Positions 49,170 through 59,449 of a stretch of DNA of 64,000 bases are shown here, piece after piece (the first letter of the stretch is position 1; each line of letters starts with the position of its first letter). Source of the DNA: Arion vulgaris. Its lineage: Eukaryota > Mollusca > Gastropoda > Stylommatophora > Arionidae. The DNA lies in assembly GCA_020796225.1 (NCBI GenBank), contig CM036755.1, positions 13,047,494 through 13,111,493 of the forward strand, given 5' to 3'. The position numbers and the translations under genes are program-made. The notes beneath the pieces were generated by a model that saw only the letters and a program-made list of their open reading frames with translations, was not told the DNA's origin and made no database searches.

Positions 49170-49473
49170 GTGAAACTGTCTTCAACAACGAACGTGGCTT
49201 TAGGAAAGACACCGTGCGGGTCTGTATTACATAAGCACAAGTGTTGCAGCGCCGACGGCCACACTGGATGGTGCCAAAATAACTATGGATATTAGGCTTG
49301 AGGCGACTGTGAACCAACATATCCCTAAGGCTTCTGTCCCGTCTGTACGCCACCAAAGGATAGTGTTGGAAGAGTGAACGTGTCTCAGGATCAGACTGAA
49401 GAATGGAGAGATGACGGAATAAGACTTTCTTCACAAGGGAACTATGAGGGTGGAAAGTTAAGACAAGTTTCAC
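49156..49473 (-). pseudogene. Penelope-like RT C-terminal/linker segment
   Basis: Minus-strand frame KLVLTFHPHSSLVKKVLFRH, then AYRRDRSLRDMLVHSR and CGRRRCNTC. The LVLT+HP...V..+L..H....YRR..SLRD.LV.S....C....C..C order is the region between RT and GIY-YIG in Penelope-like proteins. It is one base out of frame with the GIY-YIG domain. Confidence 0.8.
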
Positions 49474-49949
49474 CCTGTCAGAATTGGAAGTTCTATGCTG
49501 GTTAGAGAGAGCCTCCTGGCGAGATTCAACGTATTACATTCTTATGCTTCTTAGTACTTTCTCTTCCATGCTTTGTAATCTATATGGGTTTATGTTGCAT
49601 GTATTACATTCTTATGCTTCTTAGTACTTTCTCTTCCCATGCTTTATAATCTATATGGGTATATGTTGCATGTATTCAAGTTATATATTTACTAGATGTT
49701 TCATTGTTTCTTTTCCGTTCTATTCCTGTTTTTAGTGTTACATTTATTTCGTTATTCGTTTTTATTCCAGATTTTCCTTAGATACGTTTGTATTTGGTCG
49801 TCCATTTGTGTTTCATTTTAATTTGTCACTCCTGTTTGTTCGTTTGCTTGATAAAGGCCTTGTTGGTCGAAACGTTGCTGTTTATCGTCACTGTTTCTGT
49901 ATTTTGTAAAACTATAGTACTTTGTTTGTACGTGTCTCATCCATCAGCA

Positions 49950-50095
49950 GGAATTTATGAATTTATGAATTTCCGAACTGGATGTCTATTTGTTGTCGGG
50001 GCTATGCACGGGACTTCATGTTTAAACACGGGACTTACATTTTATCGTTTGTCTCCGACAGAAATAGAAGTTTTATCTCACTCACCAACATCAAG
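49950..50095 (-). mobile_element. SINE-C fragment, antisense
   Basis: cgggacttacattttatcgt then ttgtctccgacagaaataga matches the reverse complement of the SINE-C middle (cgataaaa...cataggtc). It leads straight into the ~61-bp array. Confidence 0.65.
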
Positions 50096-50357
50096 AAGAT
50101 AAATCACAGGACAAAACACTTGATATAACTAGAAACATAATCTCACCTACATCAAGAACAGATATCACTGGACAAAACACTTGATATAACTAGAAGTATA
50201 ATCTCACCTACATCAAGAACAGATATCACTGGACAAAACACTTGATATAACTAGAAGCATAATCTCACCTACATCAAGAACAGATATCACTGGACAAAAT
50301 TCTTGATATAACTAGAAGCATAATCTCACCTACATTAAGAACAGATATCACTGGACA
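50095..50357. repeat. Minisatellite, ~61-bp unit, 4-5 copies, SINE-C derived
   Basis: Unit atcactggacaaaacacttg, atataactagaagcataatc, tcacctacatcaagaacaga, t. The tctcacctacat...gatatcactgg part aligns with antisense SINE-C (tttcacctacactgagatca, tcaatatctgg). The array continues after the LINE insertion at 50368. Confidence 0.88.
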
Positions 50358-50367
50358 ACACTGGACT

Positions 50368-50905
50368 TCTTCTTTCTTTTGTCGTCACACTGCTACCGGG
50401 TTGTTGCACAGTGTCGTGGTTTTCTGTTTTTGTCTTGCGCTGTTCTGGTGGCTTGTGTGATTGTTATCTTTGCTCTTTCACATGATTCTGCTACGCCATC
50501 TAACCATCTTTTCCGTGGTCTTCCTCTTGCCTTCTTTCCCGATGTTCTGTTGTAGAAGACTCTGTATACTGTGGAGTTTGGATGCATTCTTATTAAGTGG
50601 TCAAACCACTTCATTCTTTGTTTATCTATGTAATTCAAGCACGGTTGTGTGCCAACTTTCTTTCTTATGCTGATGTTGGTGATTCTGTCTTTTCTTGTGT
50701 TATTGGTAACTTTTCGCAGGCAACGCATTTCACATGTAGTTATTTTTGTGACTGCGCTTTGCTCAATGTCCATGATTGGCTCTGGTAACACAAAGTATGT
50801 ATCAAAATGCTGTTGATCATCTGTTGCTTAGCTGCCTGTGAAATTTTGGGTGCCTTAACAATGGGGCTAGCTGGTAGGTTACAGCATTTTTATCATTGGT
50901 AGGTT
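50368..50905 (-). mobile_element. LINE 3' end, RTE-like, inserted into the array with TSD
   Basis: Flanked by a 10-bp direct repeat acactggact (50358-50367 and 50906-50915). Minus-strand translation includes TTCEMRCLRKVTNNTRKDRI, then RMKWFDHLIRMHPNSTVYRV and ARGRPRKRWLDGVAESCERA, a textbook RTE-like LINE C-terminus. On minus it ends in GAAAGAAGAAG, its tail. The same family is at 14270-14600. Frame is open over 130 codons but lacks all upstream domains. Confidence 0.87.
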
Positions 50906-50915
50906 ACACTGGACT

Positions 50916-51125
50916 CAGGAAGCATAATCACACCTACATCAAGAACAGATATCACTGGACAACACTGAACTCAGGAAGCATAATCTCACCAACATCAAGA
51001 ACAGATATTACTGGACAACACTGGACAACACTGAACTCAGGAAGCATAATCTCACCAACATCAAGAACAGATATTACTGGACAACACTGGACAACACTGG
51101 ACAACACTGGACTCAGGAAGCATAT
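50916..51125. repeat. Continuation of the SINE-C-derived array
   Basis: Same unit as before the LINE insertion, here in shorter versions (aggaagcataatctcaccaa, catcaagaacagatattact, ggacaacact) with a sub-repeat of 10 bp (ggacaacact) amplified up to four times. Confidence 0.88.
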
Positions 51126-51298
51126 CAAGTAATGTTGAAGCGATGGTAAAGGATACAACGTTATCAAACATACCCCCCTCCCCGCCACATCCCCTCGTAA
51201 TAATATTAAAGGGGATATGCGTGTATCAAGAGTAATAGCTTTCCTCGGCAAGCGATAATGACAACATCATCATTCGTGTGTTGTAGCACCTCTCTGGT

Positions 51299-51556
51299 TT
51301 GTACGTGGAGGTGACTGTGGAGTTCAACCCCGGAACACAATCGCCTACCACAAATGGGATGTACATGATCAGTTTACGACATGCTGGTGTTGTGTGTTCT
51401 GTCTTTTCTCACAGCTCGTTTTCCCTGCGCCTCAATAGTACGATAGACAGCTATGTGGGTTCCTATTGCGTTGTTGCAGAGCTAAAACTTTTTGATCTTG
51501 GGGAAAAGATTCCCATCACGTGGTATCTATATCGAAGCATTTTGGAGTCAATTTAA
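51299..51556 (+). other. Unassigned 85-codon open frame
   Basis: Starts MYVEVTVEFNPGTQSPTTNG and contains YVGSYCVVAELKLFD. It has balanced composition and no repeats, unlike its surroundings, but no family I recognise and no clear splice bounds on the upstream side. It may be part of an unrecognised element or exon. Confidence 0.2.
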
Positions 51557-51689
51557 GCATTTTTTTCTAGTGATTTGTCAGTTCATAAATCGTTTGTTGC
51601 CGCCATCTTACTCGACATACATGAACACCAAGAGATTATGATTTAGAAGTGTTACAGATGGATAATATAGAAGTATTTTCATTGTTCAA

Positions 51690-51963
51690 TAATCGTCTGT
51701 TCAATGATCGTCTGTTCAATGATCGTCTATTCAATGATTGTCTGTTCAATGATCGTCTGTTCAATGATTGTCTGTTCAATGATTGTCTGTTCAATGATCG
51801 TCTGTTCAATGATCGTCTGTTCAATGATTGTCTGTTCAATGATTGTCTGTTCAATAATCGTCTGTTCAATGATCGTCTGTTCAATGATCGTCTGTTCAAT
51901 GATCGTCTGTTCAATAATCGTCTGTTCAATGATCGTCTGTTCAATAATCGTCTGTTCAATGAG
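51690..51963. repeat. Minisatellite, 15-bp unit, ~18 copies
   Basis: Perfectly phased 15-mers tgttcaatgatcgtc with gat/aat and cgtc/tgtc variants. Five codons, so FNDRL-type frames stay open; not coding. Confidence 0.97.
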
Positions 51964-52028
51964 GACACATAAATTAACGACAAATCTATATAGCGTATTA
52001 ACACAATAGTTACTACGTGTCGAATCCT

Positions 52029-52078
52029 GTGTTCATTTGTCTGTCCCGTTTGTCTGTCCCGTTTGTCTGTCCCGTTTG
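52029..52078. repeat. Short tandem repeat, 13-bp unit, ~4 copies
   Basis: Repeats of tgtctgtcccgtt. Confidence 0.9.
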
Positions 52079-52162
52079 GCGTGTACCACAAACTGCACCA
52101 TGATTTGTTTCATTGTAAATGGTTGCTTTTTGTAATTTCTGTAAATTTTTCATATTTGTTGC

Positions 52163-52327
52163 CAGTGGCGGCTTATTATTAAGGGCCAGTGGGGCAGGGC
52201 CCCACCAAAAAAATGTATAACGTGTATTTATTATTTTATAAATTAAAATATAGCTACAAAAAACCATGATTTATGCGGAATAATTTGTTTGGCCCCCACC
52301 AATAAAAATGATCACGAGCCGCCACTG
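52163..52327. mobile_element. hAT-type MITE
   Basis: 165-bp element with 11-bp perfect terminal inverted repeats (cagtggcggct at the left; agccgccactg at the right) and a longer imperfect inverted match (ggccccaccaaaa). It is flanked by near-identical 8-bp repeats tttgttgc (52155-52162) and ttttttgc (52328-52335), the 8-bp duplication and CAGTGG terminus expected of hAT elements. No coding capacity. Confidence 0.85.
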
Positions 52328-52549
52328 TTTTTTGCACTTTCTTCATATTATTTAAGCAGTCATCCCCTACACAATCATTCTCGACCCATGCATCCTTAGT
52401 GACATCCAACAACACGAATGTTACAGTATTACCATCGATTACTTCCCTTTCGGGATCGTGAAACCAAATGATTAAAAGATATTCAAGAAATATATCTATT
52501 TATAAATAGATGACGTGTCCCGTTTGATACATAACGTTTCCATAAGAGA

Positions 52550-52765
52550 TTTCCATTGTTGACGTTCCGTCATCTTTCAACTAATTATTTCAGATATCAG
52601 ATCTGAACTTTCAACTTTCTTTCCACAGTTCTGCTCTATGTTTTCCTTTGGTGCCCAAGTCTTCTTTTTCCACCCGATGTTCATCTGAAAGCTGTTCTAG
52701 CCAATGTCTATATTGGCATACGGACAAACATGCCCAATACACATCCACCTTCCTTGTACAGTTCG
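52550..52765 (-). mobile_element. LINE 3' region fragment, antisense
   Basis: Shares ccattgttgacgttccgtca, tttcaactttctttcc and gctgttctagccaatgtcta with the element at 45030-45610 in the same order and orientation. Confidence 0.55.
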
Positions 52766-53055
52766 GGGGTTTTTAAGGTTTTTTTGTTATTTGTGAAGTC
52801 CTGCTCTATTACTAGAAGCCATATATACTCTATGAATTGAACATAGGCATGTTATATATGGTTAGAAAGCTAATTGAATGTACTATCAAGATATGTGATT
52901 TTAATATCAGTGTCATGTAATATATTATATCAGTGACCTAATTTTGATGATGCTAAAAATAGATATTAAAACAAATTTCAAATAATTATACAGTCACATA
53001 GAAGGAAAAAAATAAGTATGAAATATATCATGAAAATTATTAATATACTCCCTTA

Positions 53056-53279
53056 GTACCTTCATATTTACACAATATATCCAGTACCTTCATATTTACA
53101 CAATATATCCAGTACATTCATATTTACACAATATATCCAGTACATTCATATTTACACAATATATCCAGTACCTTCATATTTACACAATATATCCAGTACC
53201 TTCATATTTACACAATATATCCAGTACATTCATATTTACACAATATATCCAGTACCTTCATATTTACACAATATATACA
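53056..53279. repeat. Minisatellite, 28-bp unit, 8 copies
   Basis: Unit cttcatatttacacaatata then tccagtac, with cttc/attc variants. Confidence 0.95.
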
Positions 53280-53584
53280 AACATGAAGTTGTTTGGACAA
53301 TAAATAATGCAGTAATTAGGAAATTTGTAACTTCTAAATATTTCCATATTTTGAAGACACCAATTAATAAATAATAAATAAATAAGAGAAAATGATGCAG
53401 AACTGGTCTAGTAAGCAGACCATAAAGAACTAACACTTATAGTCTTGATTAGGACAGTAATCTGAGTCACTAGATGCCATTTTTAAGCAAATGTGTGATT
53501 TTTGACAAGAGCATGTGAAAACTCGTCTGCAGAGATTATCCAAAATGGCGACCGTTCGGAAATGTTGGTGTAATAAAAGCATGT

Positions 53585-53739
53585 TCTTACCACTGAAGTC
53601 GGAGAAGGTTCGCCTGAATGGCTAGGACAACTTACACACGGTTAGTCGGCTTTCACGCAGAAATCAGTCAGATACGCCATAAAAGGTTCCCTGACTACGC
53701 ATGAATTCATAGCGGGCAGGGGCAGAAGAAGAAGAAGAA
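53585..53739 (+). mobile_element. SINE-B, full-length, with TSD
   Basis: Flanked by the 9-bp direct repeat aaaagcatg (53576-53584 and 53740-53748). Body includes gaatggctaggacaacttac, cggctttcacgcagaaatca and ctgactacgcatgaattcat; 3' end agcgggcaggggcagaagaa with a (GAA)n tail. A fragment is at 15172-15262. Confidence 0.83.
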
Positions 53740-53749
53740 AAAAGCATGC

Positions 53750-54895
53750 TTTATTCAACGAGATTAGACATTTTAAAAATAAAAAATATATTTTTTAACA
53801 ATTTATTATGGTAATATCATATGTTTTGCATTATGAAACATAAATTATATGCTTTTAAATGCATAAATAACACACAAATACAGCTAGTTCCGGAGTCATG
53901 TAGCCATCTCATTTATAAATGAGATTTTCTTAGTACCCGAACGTAACAGGGTTAACGTAATGGTCTGAAATGATGCGCAGTGTGTCAGTTTCAAAACTTT
54001 GTCATTTAATTTTGTATTTATTCTGAGAATTTGCAGGATTATTCTTCAACATTTATTTTGTAATGTCCTCAGCTCGTGTATGATGGTGTGCGTTATTTTT
54101 GCAGCACTCCCTGCTGTATAATTACACAATCAGGATACAACTACTATATACTTTGAAATGTCTCTTTGTCTATGAAATTGTGGGTAATGTGCCATCACTC
54201 TCTACTGTATAATAACACTACCAGGACACTGCTTCGATCAACACTACCAGGACACTACTTCTATATAATTTAAATTGATATTGAACAAATATGTCACATA
54301 TAATATTCATAATTCAAGCAAGTAATTTAGCGTGACGTGTCTCACGATATCAGTACCAGTTGATGAGTCAGTAATTCTCTAAAGCTCAAGATGACTGCTG
54401 ATGTGATTTAATCATGACATAAACAGTACGTACTTTCTGTACATCTTTATCCTGCTTGCCATGAACATCAGGTAGAATTCTGTATTTACCTTAGACGACC
54501 ACTATTTGCAAAGTGGAGAGGGTAGAGACATTTGCATTGAAACTTAAAGACGTAGATAAACAATCCGGTTCGACGCCTCAAGCGTTCTCTGTTCGTCATT
54601 GAAGGTTTTTATATCTTACCTATTAAAACCTGTTGAACATTTTTTTTTTAATCACCAAAAATGAAGAGAAAAAAACTCTCAAGTGACTTAGTGTATGTGT
54701 GGATGAACGTATGTATGGGTGAGTGTATGTGTGACAGAGTGTGTTTGCCTGCGTGGGTATGAGTGAGTGTATGTGTGACTGAGTGTGTTTGCCTGTGCGC
54801 GCGTGTGTGTGTGTGTGTGTAATACGAATCACGAAATAGTTAAATATATATAACGTCTTGTGCTTCCTGTATGTATATATCATCCCTAGGGTTAC
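53750..54895. other. Intergenic sequence upstream of the signal-peptide exon
   Basis: AT-rich, no arrays except a GT-rich stretch at 54690-54820 containing repeated gtgtatgtgtgactgagtgt. Weak antisense LINE-like similarity near 54090-54230 (ctgctgtataattacac). No firm feature. Confidence 0.4.
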
Positions 54896-55065
54896 ATTGC
54901 AACCGGATCTCTTCTAGTGGCGGTTCTTTGATGAAGCAGGACTTTGAGTTCAGGATTATTTGAGTTAGTTTTAAAGTTGATGCAGTTCTATTAGATTTAG
55001 CGATTGTTCTATTCTAGAGAAAATCTGCTGTAAAACTTCCAGAACTCCACATTCAAGCCAGCAGC

Positions 55066-55138
55066 ATGTACATTGTAACTACAGTCACCTGGGTTGTCAT
55101 ATCGTGCCTGAGTGCTCACGTATTGTCCCAAACACCAT
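55066..55138 (+). CDS. First coding exon of a putative secreted protein
   Basis: The ATG at 55066 (context agcagcATGt) opens MYIVTTVTWVVISCLSAHVL then SQTP: a short N-region, a hydrophobic core and a small-residue AHVLS-Q cleavage pattern, the shape of a signal peptide. The open frame meets a perfect donor, CCAT then GTAAGT at 55139, after 73 bases, giving a phase-1 exon. The preceding ~160 bp (54900-55065) is repeat-free and could be the 5' UTR. The next exon was not found before the end of the window. The longer open frames that run on past 55139 exist only because the following 18-bp array has no stops. The product is unknown. Confidence 0.5.
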
Positions 55139-55166
55139 GTAAGTATTATATATATATATATATATA

Positions 55167-56512
55167 TCATCCTTGTTTCAAGACACTTACTTGCTTCAAG
55201 ACACTTACTTGCTTCAAGACACTTACTTGCCTCAAGAGACTTACTTGCTTCAAGACACTTACTTGCTTCAAGACACTTACTTGCTTCAAGAGACTTACTT
55301 GCTTCAAGAGACTTACTTGCTTCAAGACACTTACTTGCTTCAAGACACTTACTTGCTTCAAGACACTTACTTGCTTCAAGACACTTACTTGCTTCAAGAC
55401 ACTTACTTGCTTCAAGACACTTACTTGCTTCAAGACACTTACTTGCTTCAAGACACTTACTTGCTTCAAGACACTTACTTGCTTCAAGACACTTACTTGC
55501 TTCAAGACACTTACTTGCTTCAAGACACTTACTTGCTTCAAGAGACTTACTTGCTTCAAGACACTTACTTGCTTCAAGACACTTACTTGCTTCAAGACAA
55601 TTACTTGCTTCAAGACACTTACTTGCTTCAAGACACTTACTTGCTTCAAGACACTTACTTGCTTCAAGACACTTACTTGCTTCAAGACACTTACTTGCTT
55701 CAAGACACTTACTTGCTTCAAGACACTTACTTGCTTCAAGACACTTACTTGCTTCAAGACACTTACTTGCTTCAAGACACTTACTTGCTTCAAGACACTT
55801 ACTTGCTTCAAGACACTTACTTGCTTCAAGACACTTACTTGCTTCAAGACACTTACTTGCTTCAAGACACTTACTTGCTTCAAGACATTTACTTGCTTCA
55901 AGACACTTACTTGCTTCAAGACACTTACTTGCTTCAAGAGACTTACTTGCTTCAAGACACTTACTTGCTTCAAGAGACTTACTTGCTTCAAGACACTTAC
56001 TTGCTTCAAGACACTTACTTGCTTCAAGACACTTACTTGCTTCAAGACACTTACTTGCTTCAAGACACTTACTTGCTTCAAGACACTTACTTGCTTCAAG
56101 ACACTTACTTGCTTCAAGACACTTACTTGCTTCAAGACACTTACTTGCTTCAAGAGACTTACTTGCTTCAAGACACTTACTTGCTTCAAGACACTTACTT
56201 GCTTCAAGACACTTACTTGCTTCAAGAGACTTACTTGCTTCAAGACACTTACTTGCTTCAAGACACTTACTTGCTTCAAGACACTTACTTGCTTCAAGAG
56301 ACTTACTTGCTTCAAGACACTTACTTGCTTCAAGAGACTTACTTGCTTCAAGAGACTTACTTGCTTCAAGACACTTACTTGCTTCAAGACACTTACTTGC
56401 TTCAAGACACTTACTTGCTTCAAGAGACTTACTTGCTTCAAGACACTTACTTGCTTCAAGAGACTTACTTGCTTCAAGACACTTACTTGCTTCAAGACAC
56501 TTACTTGCTGTT
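55167..56512. repeat. Minisatellite, 18-bp unit, ~75 copies
   Basis: Near-perfect 18-mers ttgcttcaagacacttac; the main variant is gagac for gacac, with three single exceptions (cctca near 55230, acaatt near 55596, acattt near 55887). No indels are seen, so three plus frames and at least one minus frame are open throughout (CFKTLT, ASRHLL, LQDTYL; LKQVSV). It lies 28 bp after the donor of the signal-peptide exon, hence in the first intron of that putative gene. Confidence 0.98.
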
Positions 56513-56517
56513 TAAAT

Positions 56518-56537
56518 GCTTCTTCTTCTTCTTCTTC
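56518..56537. repeat. (TTC)n microsatellite
   Basis: Short cttcttcttcttcttcttcg run between the 18-bp array and the LINE reverse transcriptase. Confidence 0.9.
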
Positions 56538-56538
56538 G

Positions 56539-57857
56539 AATGTTCCAAGAAGAAAGGTAGCAAGAGGGACTGTACAAAGTATAGAGGCATAGCGCTACTG
56601 AGCCACACTGGGAAAATATTCTGCAAAATACTTGAGAAAAGGCTCCGCCACATCATCGAGCCACAGCTTAATGACTCCCAAATGGGATTCAAGAAGAACA
56701 AAAGCTGTACAGACGCAATATTCGCCCTCAGACAGTTAGTAGAAAGGACTATCGAATCCGACAAACATTTACACGTTGCATTTGTAGATCAGGAAAAAGC
56801 GTTCGACCGCGTAGATAGGCACAAGTTGTGGAAAATACTAACAACCTATGGGGTTAATGAACACCTAATCAACCTTTGCAAGAACATTTATACTGACAGC
56901 CAATGTACGATTAGAACAAATACAGGATTATCAGAAAAGTTTTACGTAGGGTCAGGAGTAAGACAAGGTTGCGTACTATCCCCGCTGCTATTCATCACGT
57001 ACATTGACCACATTTGTAAAATAGCTAACACCAGCGAAGGAAACAACCTCGGAGAACTCTTAAATGAATTTCTTTTGCAGACGATCAGGCAATCATATCA
57101 ACAACAGAAGAACAGCTACAACAACACATCAACAGACTCCAGTTAGCATGTAACGAATACAACATGAGAATTAACATCGACAAAACAGAAGTAATGACAT
57201 TCGCCAGAGAGGAAAACACTACCAACATCTCCATCGATAATCATCTACTAAATCAAGTAAAAGATTTCACGTACCTGGGGAGCATTTTTTCAGCAAATGG
57301 AAGAATAACTAATGAAATTCAACACAGATGCAACAAAGCAAATCAAATGATAGGGCAAATGGCGCCAATTTTAAGATGCAAACACGTCACCATGAACACA
57401 AAAAGAGCAATGTTCAACACAATCTTTCTCCACACATTATGTTACCAGTGCCAAACCTGGACGCTGACAACAAACGATAGAAGAAAACTAGTCACAACAG
57501 AGATGAAGTGTCTACGCAGAATGCTGGGTGTAACAAGAAGAGACCGGTTGAGAAATGAAGACATCAGGAAAAATGTGGGTACAACATCAGTACTAGACTT
57601 CATCAAGAAACAACAAATTAAATGGTTCGGTCACGTAAGCAGATTACCATCAGACAGTGCACCCCAAAGAGCAATGCTGCTCGATACAATGGGTACAAAG
57701 CAAAAGGCCGGCCACGCAAAATATGGACCTCAGAGATAACAGAGGCGACGAAAGAGACTATCTACGAAGCGCATACTAGGGCCCGTTTTAGAAATCTCTT
57801 CCTGACCTGACGCTGTGAGGCATACAGGATTCGAGAAAGAAGAAGAAGAAGAAGAAG
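56539..57857 (+). pseudogene. LINE reverse transcriptase, RTE-like, 5' truncated and frameshifted
   Basis: Begins within the RT domain: KRDCTKYRGIALLSHTGKIF, then LNDSQMGFKKNKSCTDAIFA, VAFVDQEKAFDRVDRHKLW and GSGVRQGCVLSPLLF. The catalytic FADD box is at 57074-57085 but in another frame, so a frameshift near 57070 splits the palm. The second frame continues QLACNEYNMRINIDKTEVM, DFTYLGSIFSANGRITNEI and KWFGHVSRL. A second frameshift near 57680 leads to GYKAKGRPRKIWTSEITEAT. It ends with a (GAA)n tail at 57834-57857. No endonuclease precedes it, so this is a typical dead 5'-truncated insertion, sense in the first intron of the putative gene at 55066. Confidence 0.9.
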
Positions 57858-58075
57858 TTAACCACTCTGTGTGATTTCTATGTGATCTCAGCATACAGAT
57901 TGTACATTGTGCCAGTTATGCGCCTACAAGTAGGCCAGCACATCTGATTTTTACCACGCATTTTATTTACTAGGGTAGCTTCCCTAGACTCCTACATCAG
58001 TCGCCTCTTACGACAAGCCTTGTAGGTCGCAGTGGTACTATTCTTTGCTCTCTTGCGGACCCCGGCACCCCACGA
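57858..58075 (-). mobile_element. SINE-A copy
   Basis: Blocks tgtgccagttatgcgcctac, aagtaggccagcacatctga, ttatttactagggtagcttc, catcagtcgcctcttacgac, then cttgcggaccccggcacccc at its head. Its 3' end abuts the GAA tail of the LINE. Confidence 0.87.
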
Positions 58076-58124
58076 GAGATGATAATTTCAACCAAAACAA
58101 ACCTTGACCTTAGTGGAAATAACA

Positions 58125-58283
58125 AATATCACAGAACAAGATATATATATTTTAATATATATATAGTCGATATCACAGAACAAGAGAGATATATATATAG
58201 TCGATATCACAGCCATTGAAAGATTCGAGTATTTATTTCCAGATAGAACCGCCAAGAATACTGTGGGAAATGTAGAAGAGAAG

Positions 58284-58332
<49 letters not shown>
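58125..58332. repeat. (TA)n microsatellites and a 2-copy repeat
   Basis: gatatcacagaacaagatat-type sequence occurs twice (58110-58205), followed at 58286-58327 by a TA dinucleotide run and then gtgtgtatatgtgtgcgtgt. Confidence 0.9.
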
Positions 58333-58333
<1 letters not shown>

Positions 58334-58560
58334 ATATGTGTGCGTGTGTATACTGGTCAAATATAAAGTTGAACAGAGTATAGATACTGGCTCATTTTCT
58401 TATAATTTTAAAACAGAGGTAAATGCATTCTCTACGGCTTGCACTATCCGAACTTAATCTGAACGTCAACAAGTCAGGGATTAGTCTTCCTGGTTGACCA
58501 CAAATCTGTTCTCAAACAAATGTTCAACTCAGAGGATACATTTGATAACTTATTAGATAT

Positions 58561-59417
58561 TTACATGAGATTGATAACAAGGTATATCAACATATTCTTT
58601 GTAGCAACATCTTTTGCCAGCCATGCTTTCTCAACATTTTCATTCCACCAAGGTGGTTGCAGGAAAGGAGCCCTAGCAGTCTTCTTTCTTGCAGTCTGCA
58701 GTAGTATACGTAATGGGTTTTCATGATCAGTGTGACATGGCGTGTACTGAAAGACAGATTTGGGTCTTCTGTGTCGCAAAGGGACCTTGTTAGAAGAACA
58801 ACACAGGGGAGATGATCACTATCTTGAGCCCCAAGAACATTCCATCGAGCAAAAGTAGCATCAGTTGTGGAGATCAGTGCCAGATCAATGACACCATCAG
58901 TGTCCTCAGGTCTAGAAGCTAACCGAGTTGGGCGGCCGTCATTCAATATCGTCAAGTCAGAGTTTAGTAGAGCAGAACTCAAAGCGATGCCCTGTCTATT
59001 CTCGGTAGCGTTGCCCCACTCCTTTGATCGAGCATTGAAATCCCTGCTATATGAAACTTTGTGCGTGTTACATCTGAGAGCTTCTCAAGGAAATCCCAGT
59101 TACCTTCAATATGGAGTTTGTCCACATGGGCGTACACATTATAGATTCGCCATACCTGATCACGAATTATTAATTGAATTCCTTGTAATTCCACACCCTC
59201 AGGTAAGAAGTCATGTGTGTCAAGGCAGTTGTGGAGTAGGCCATGTTTTACATAGATAGCTTGACCTCGTCCTTCCCTGATCATGACAGAGAGCCCGAAA
59301 GAAGCGACCTTGAAATATATATGATGTGGCTGAAAAGTCTGCTGTTCGCCACAAAGCCACTGGGGATTTCATAGAATTGGCTAGTGAGGCAAAGAGTGGG
59401 TTATAGGAGACTTTCAT
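58561..59417 (-). pseudogene. LINE AP-endonuclease domain, inverted 5' segment
   Basis: Minus-strand pieces read GRGQAIYVKHGLLHNCLDTH, GVELQGIQLIIRDQVWRIYN and VYAHVDKLH, then after a frameshift LNSDLTILNDGRPTRLAS, DGVIDLALIS and SDHLPCVVLL. The order (YVK, L.NVYA, S.LTILNDG.PT, IDLA..S, SDH.P) is the EEP endonuclease of Jockey/CR1/I-type LINEs, the enzyme that nicks the target. The GDFNA box is lost in the frameshift near 59030. A post-endonuclease segment, PWWNENVEKAWLAKDVATKN, follows. It points away from the RT remnant that starts at 59450 on plus. Confidence 0.85.
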
Positions 59418-59449
59418 AACACAAGTCGCTACATCAATTCTGGCAGTTT

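Larger units (their letters stand above)
48438..49936 (-). mobile_element. Penelope-like element with inverted terminal repeats
   Basis: About 1.5 kb bounded by the 13-bp direct repeat tcatccatcagca (48425-48437 and 49937-49949). The terminal repeats (about 48477-48880 and 49540-49935) are in inverted orientation, starting acacgtac and ending gtacgtgt. A ~77-bp segment next to the inner end (tacccatatagattacaaag, catgggaagagaaagtacta) is duplicated on both sides. The interior encodes, on minus, the C-terminal part of a Penelope-type polyprotein with a GIY-YIG endonuclease. Most of the RT is missing. Confidence 0.85.

Noticed and set aside
48883..49295. Plus-strand frames of 77-96 codons
   Set aside because: Antisense shadows of the Penelope-like GIY-YIG and RT-linker frames.
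55066..57146. Very long open frames (442-657 codons) across the 18-bp array, one running into the LINE RT
   Set aside because: The unit is 18 bp with no stop in several frames, so length alone means nothing. The peptides are pure CFKTLT/LLQDTY repeats. Only the first 73 bases, before a perfect donor, have signal-peptide character.
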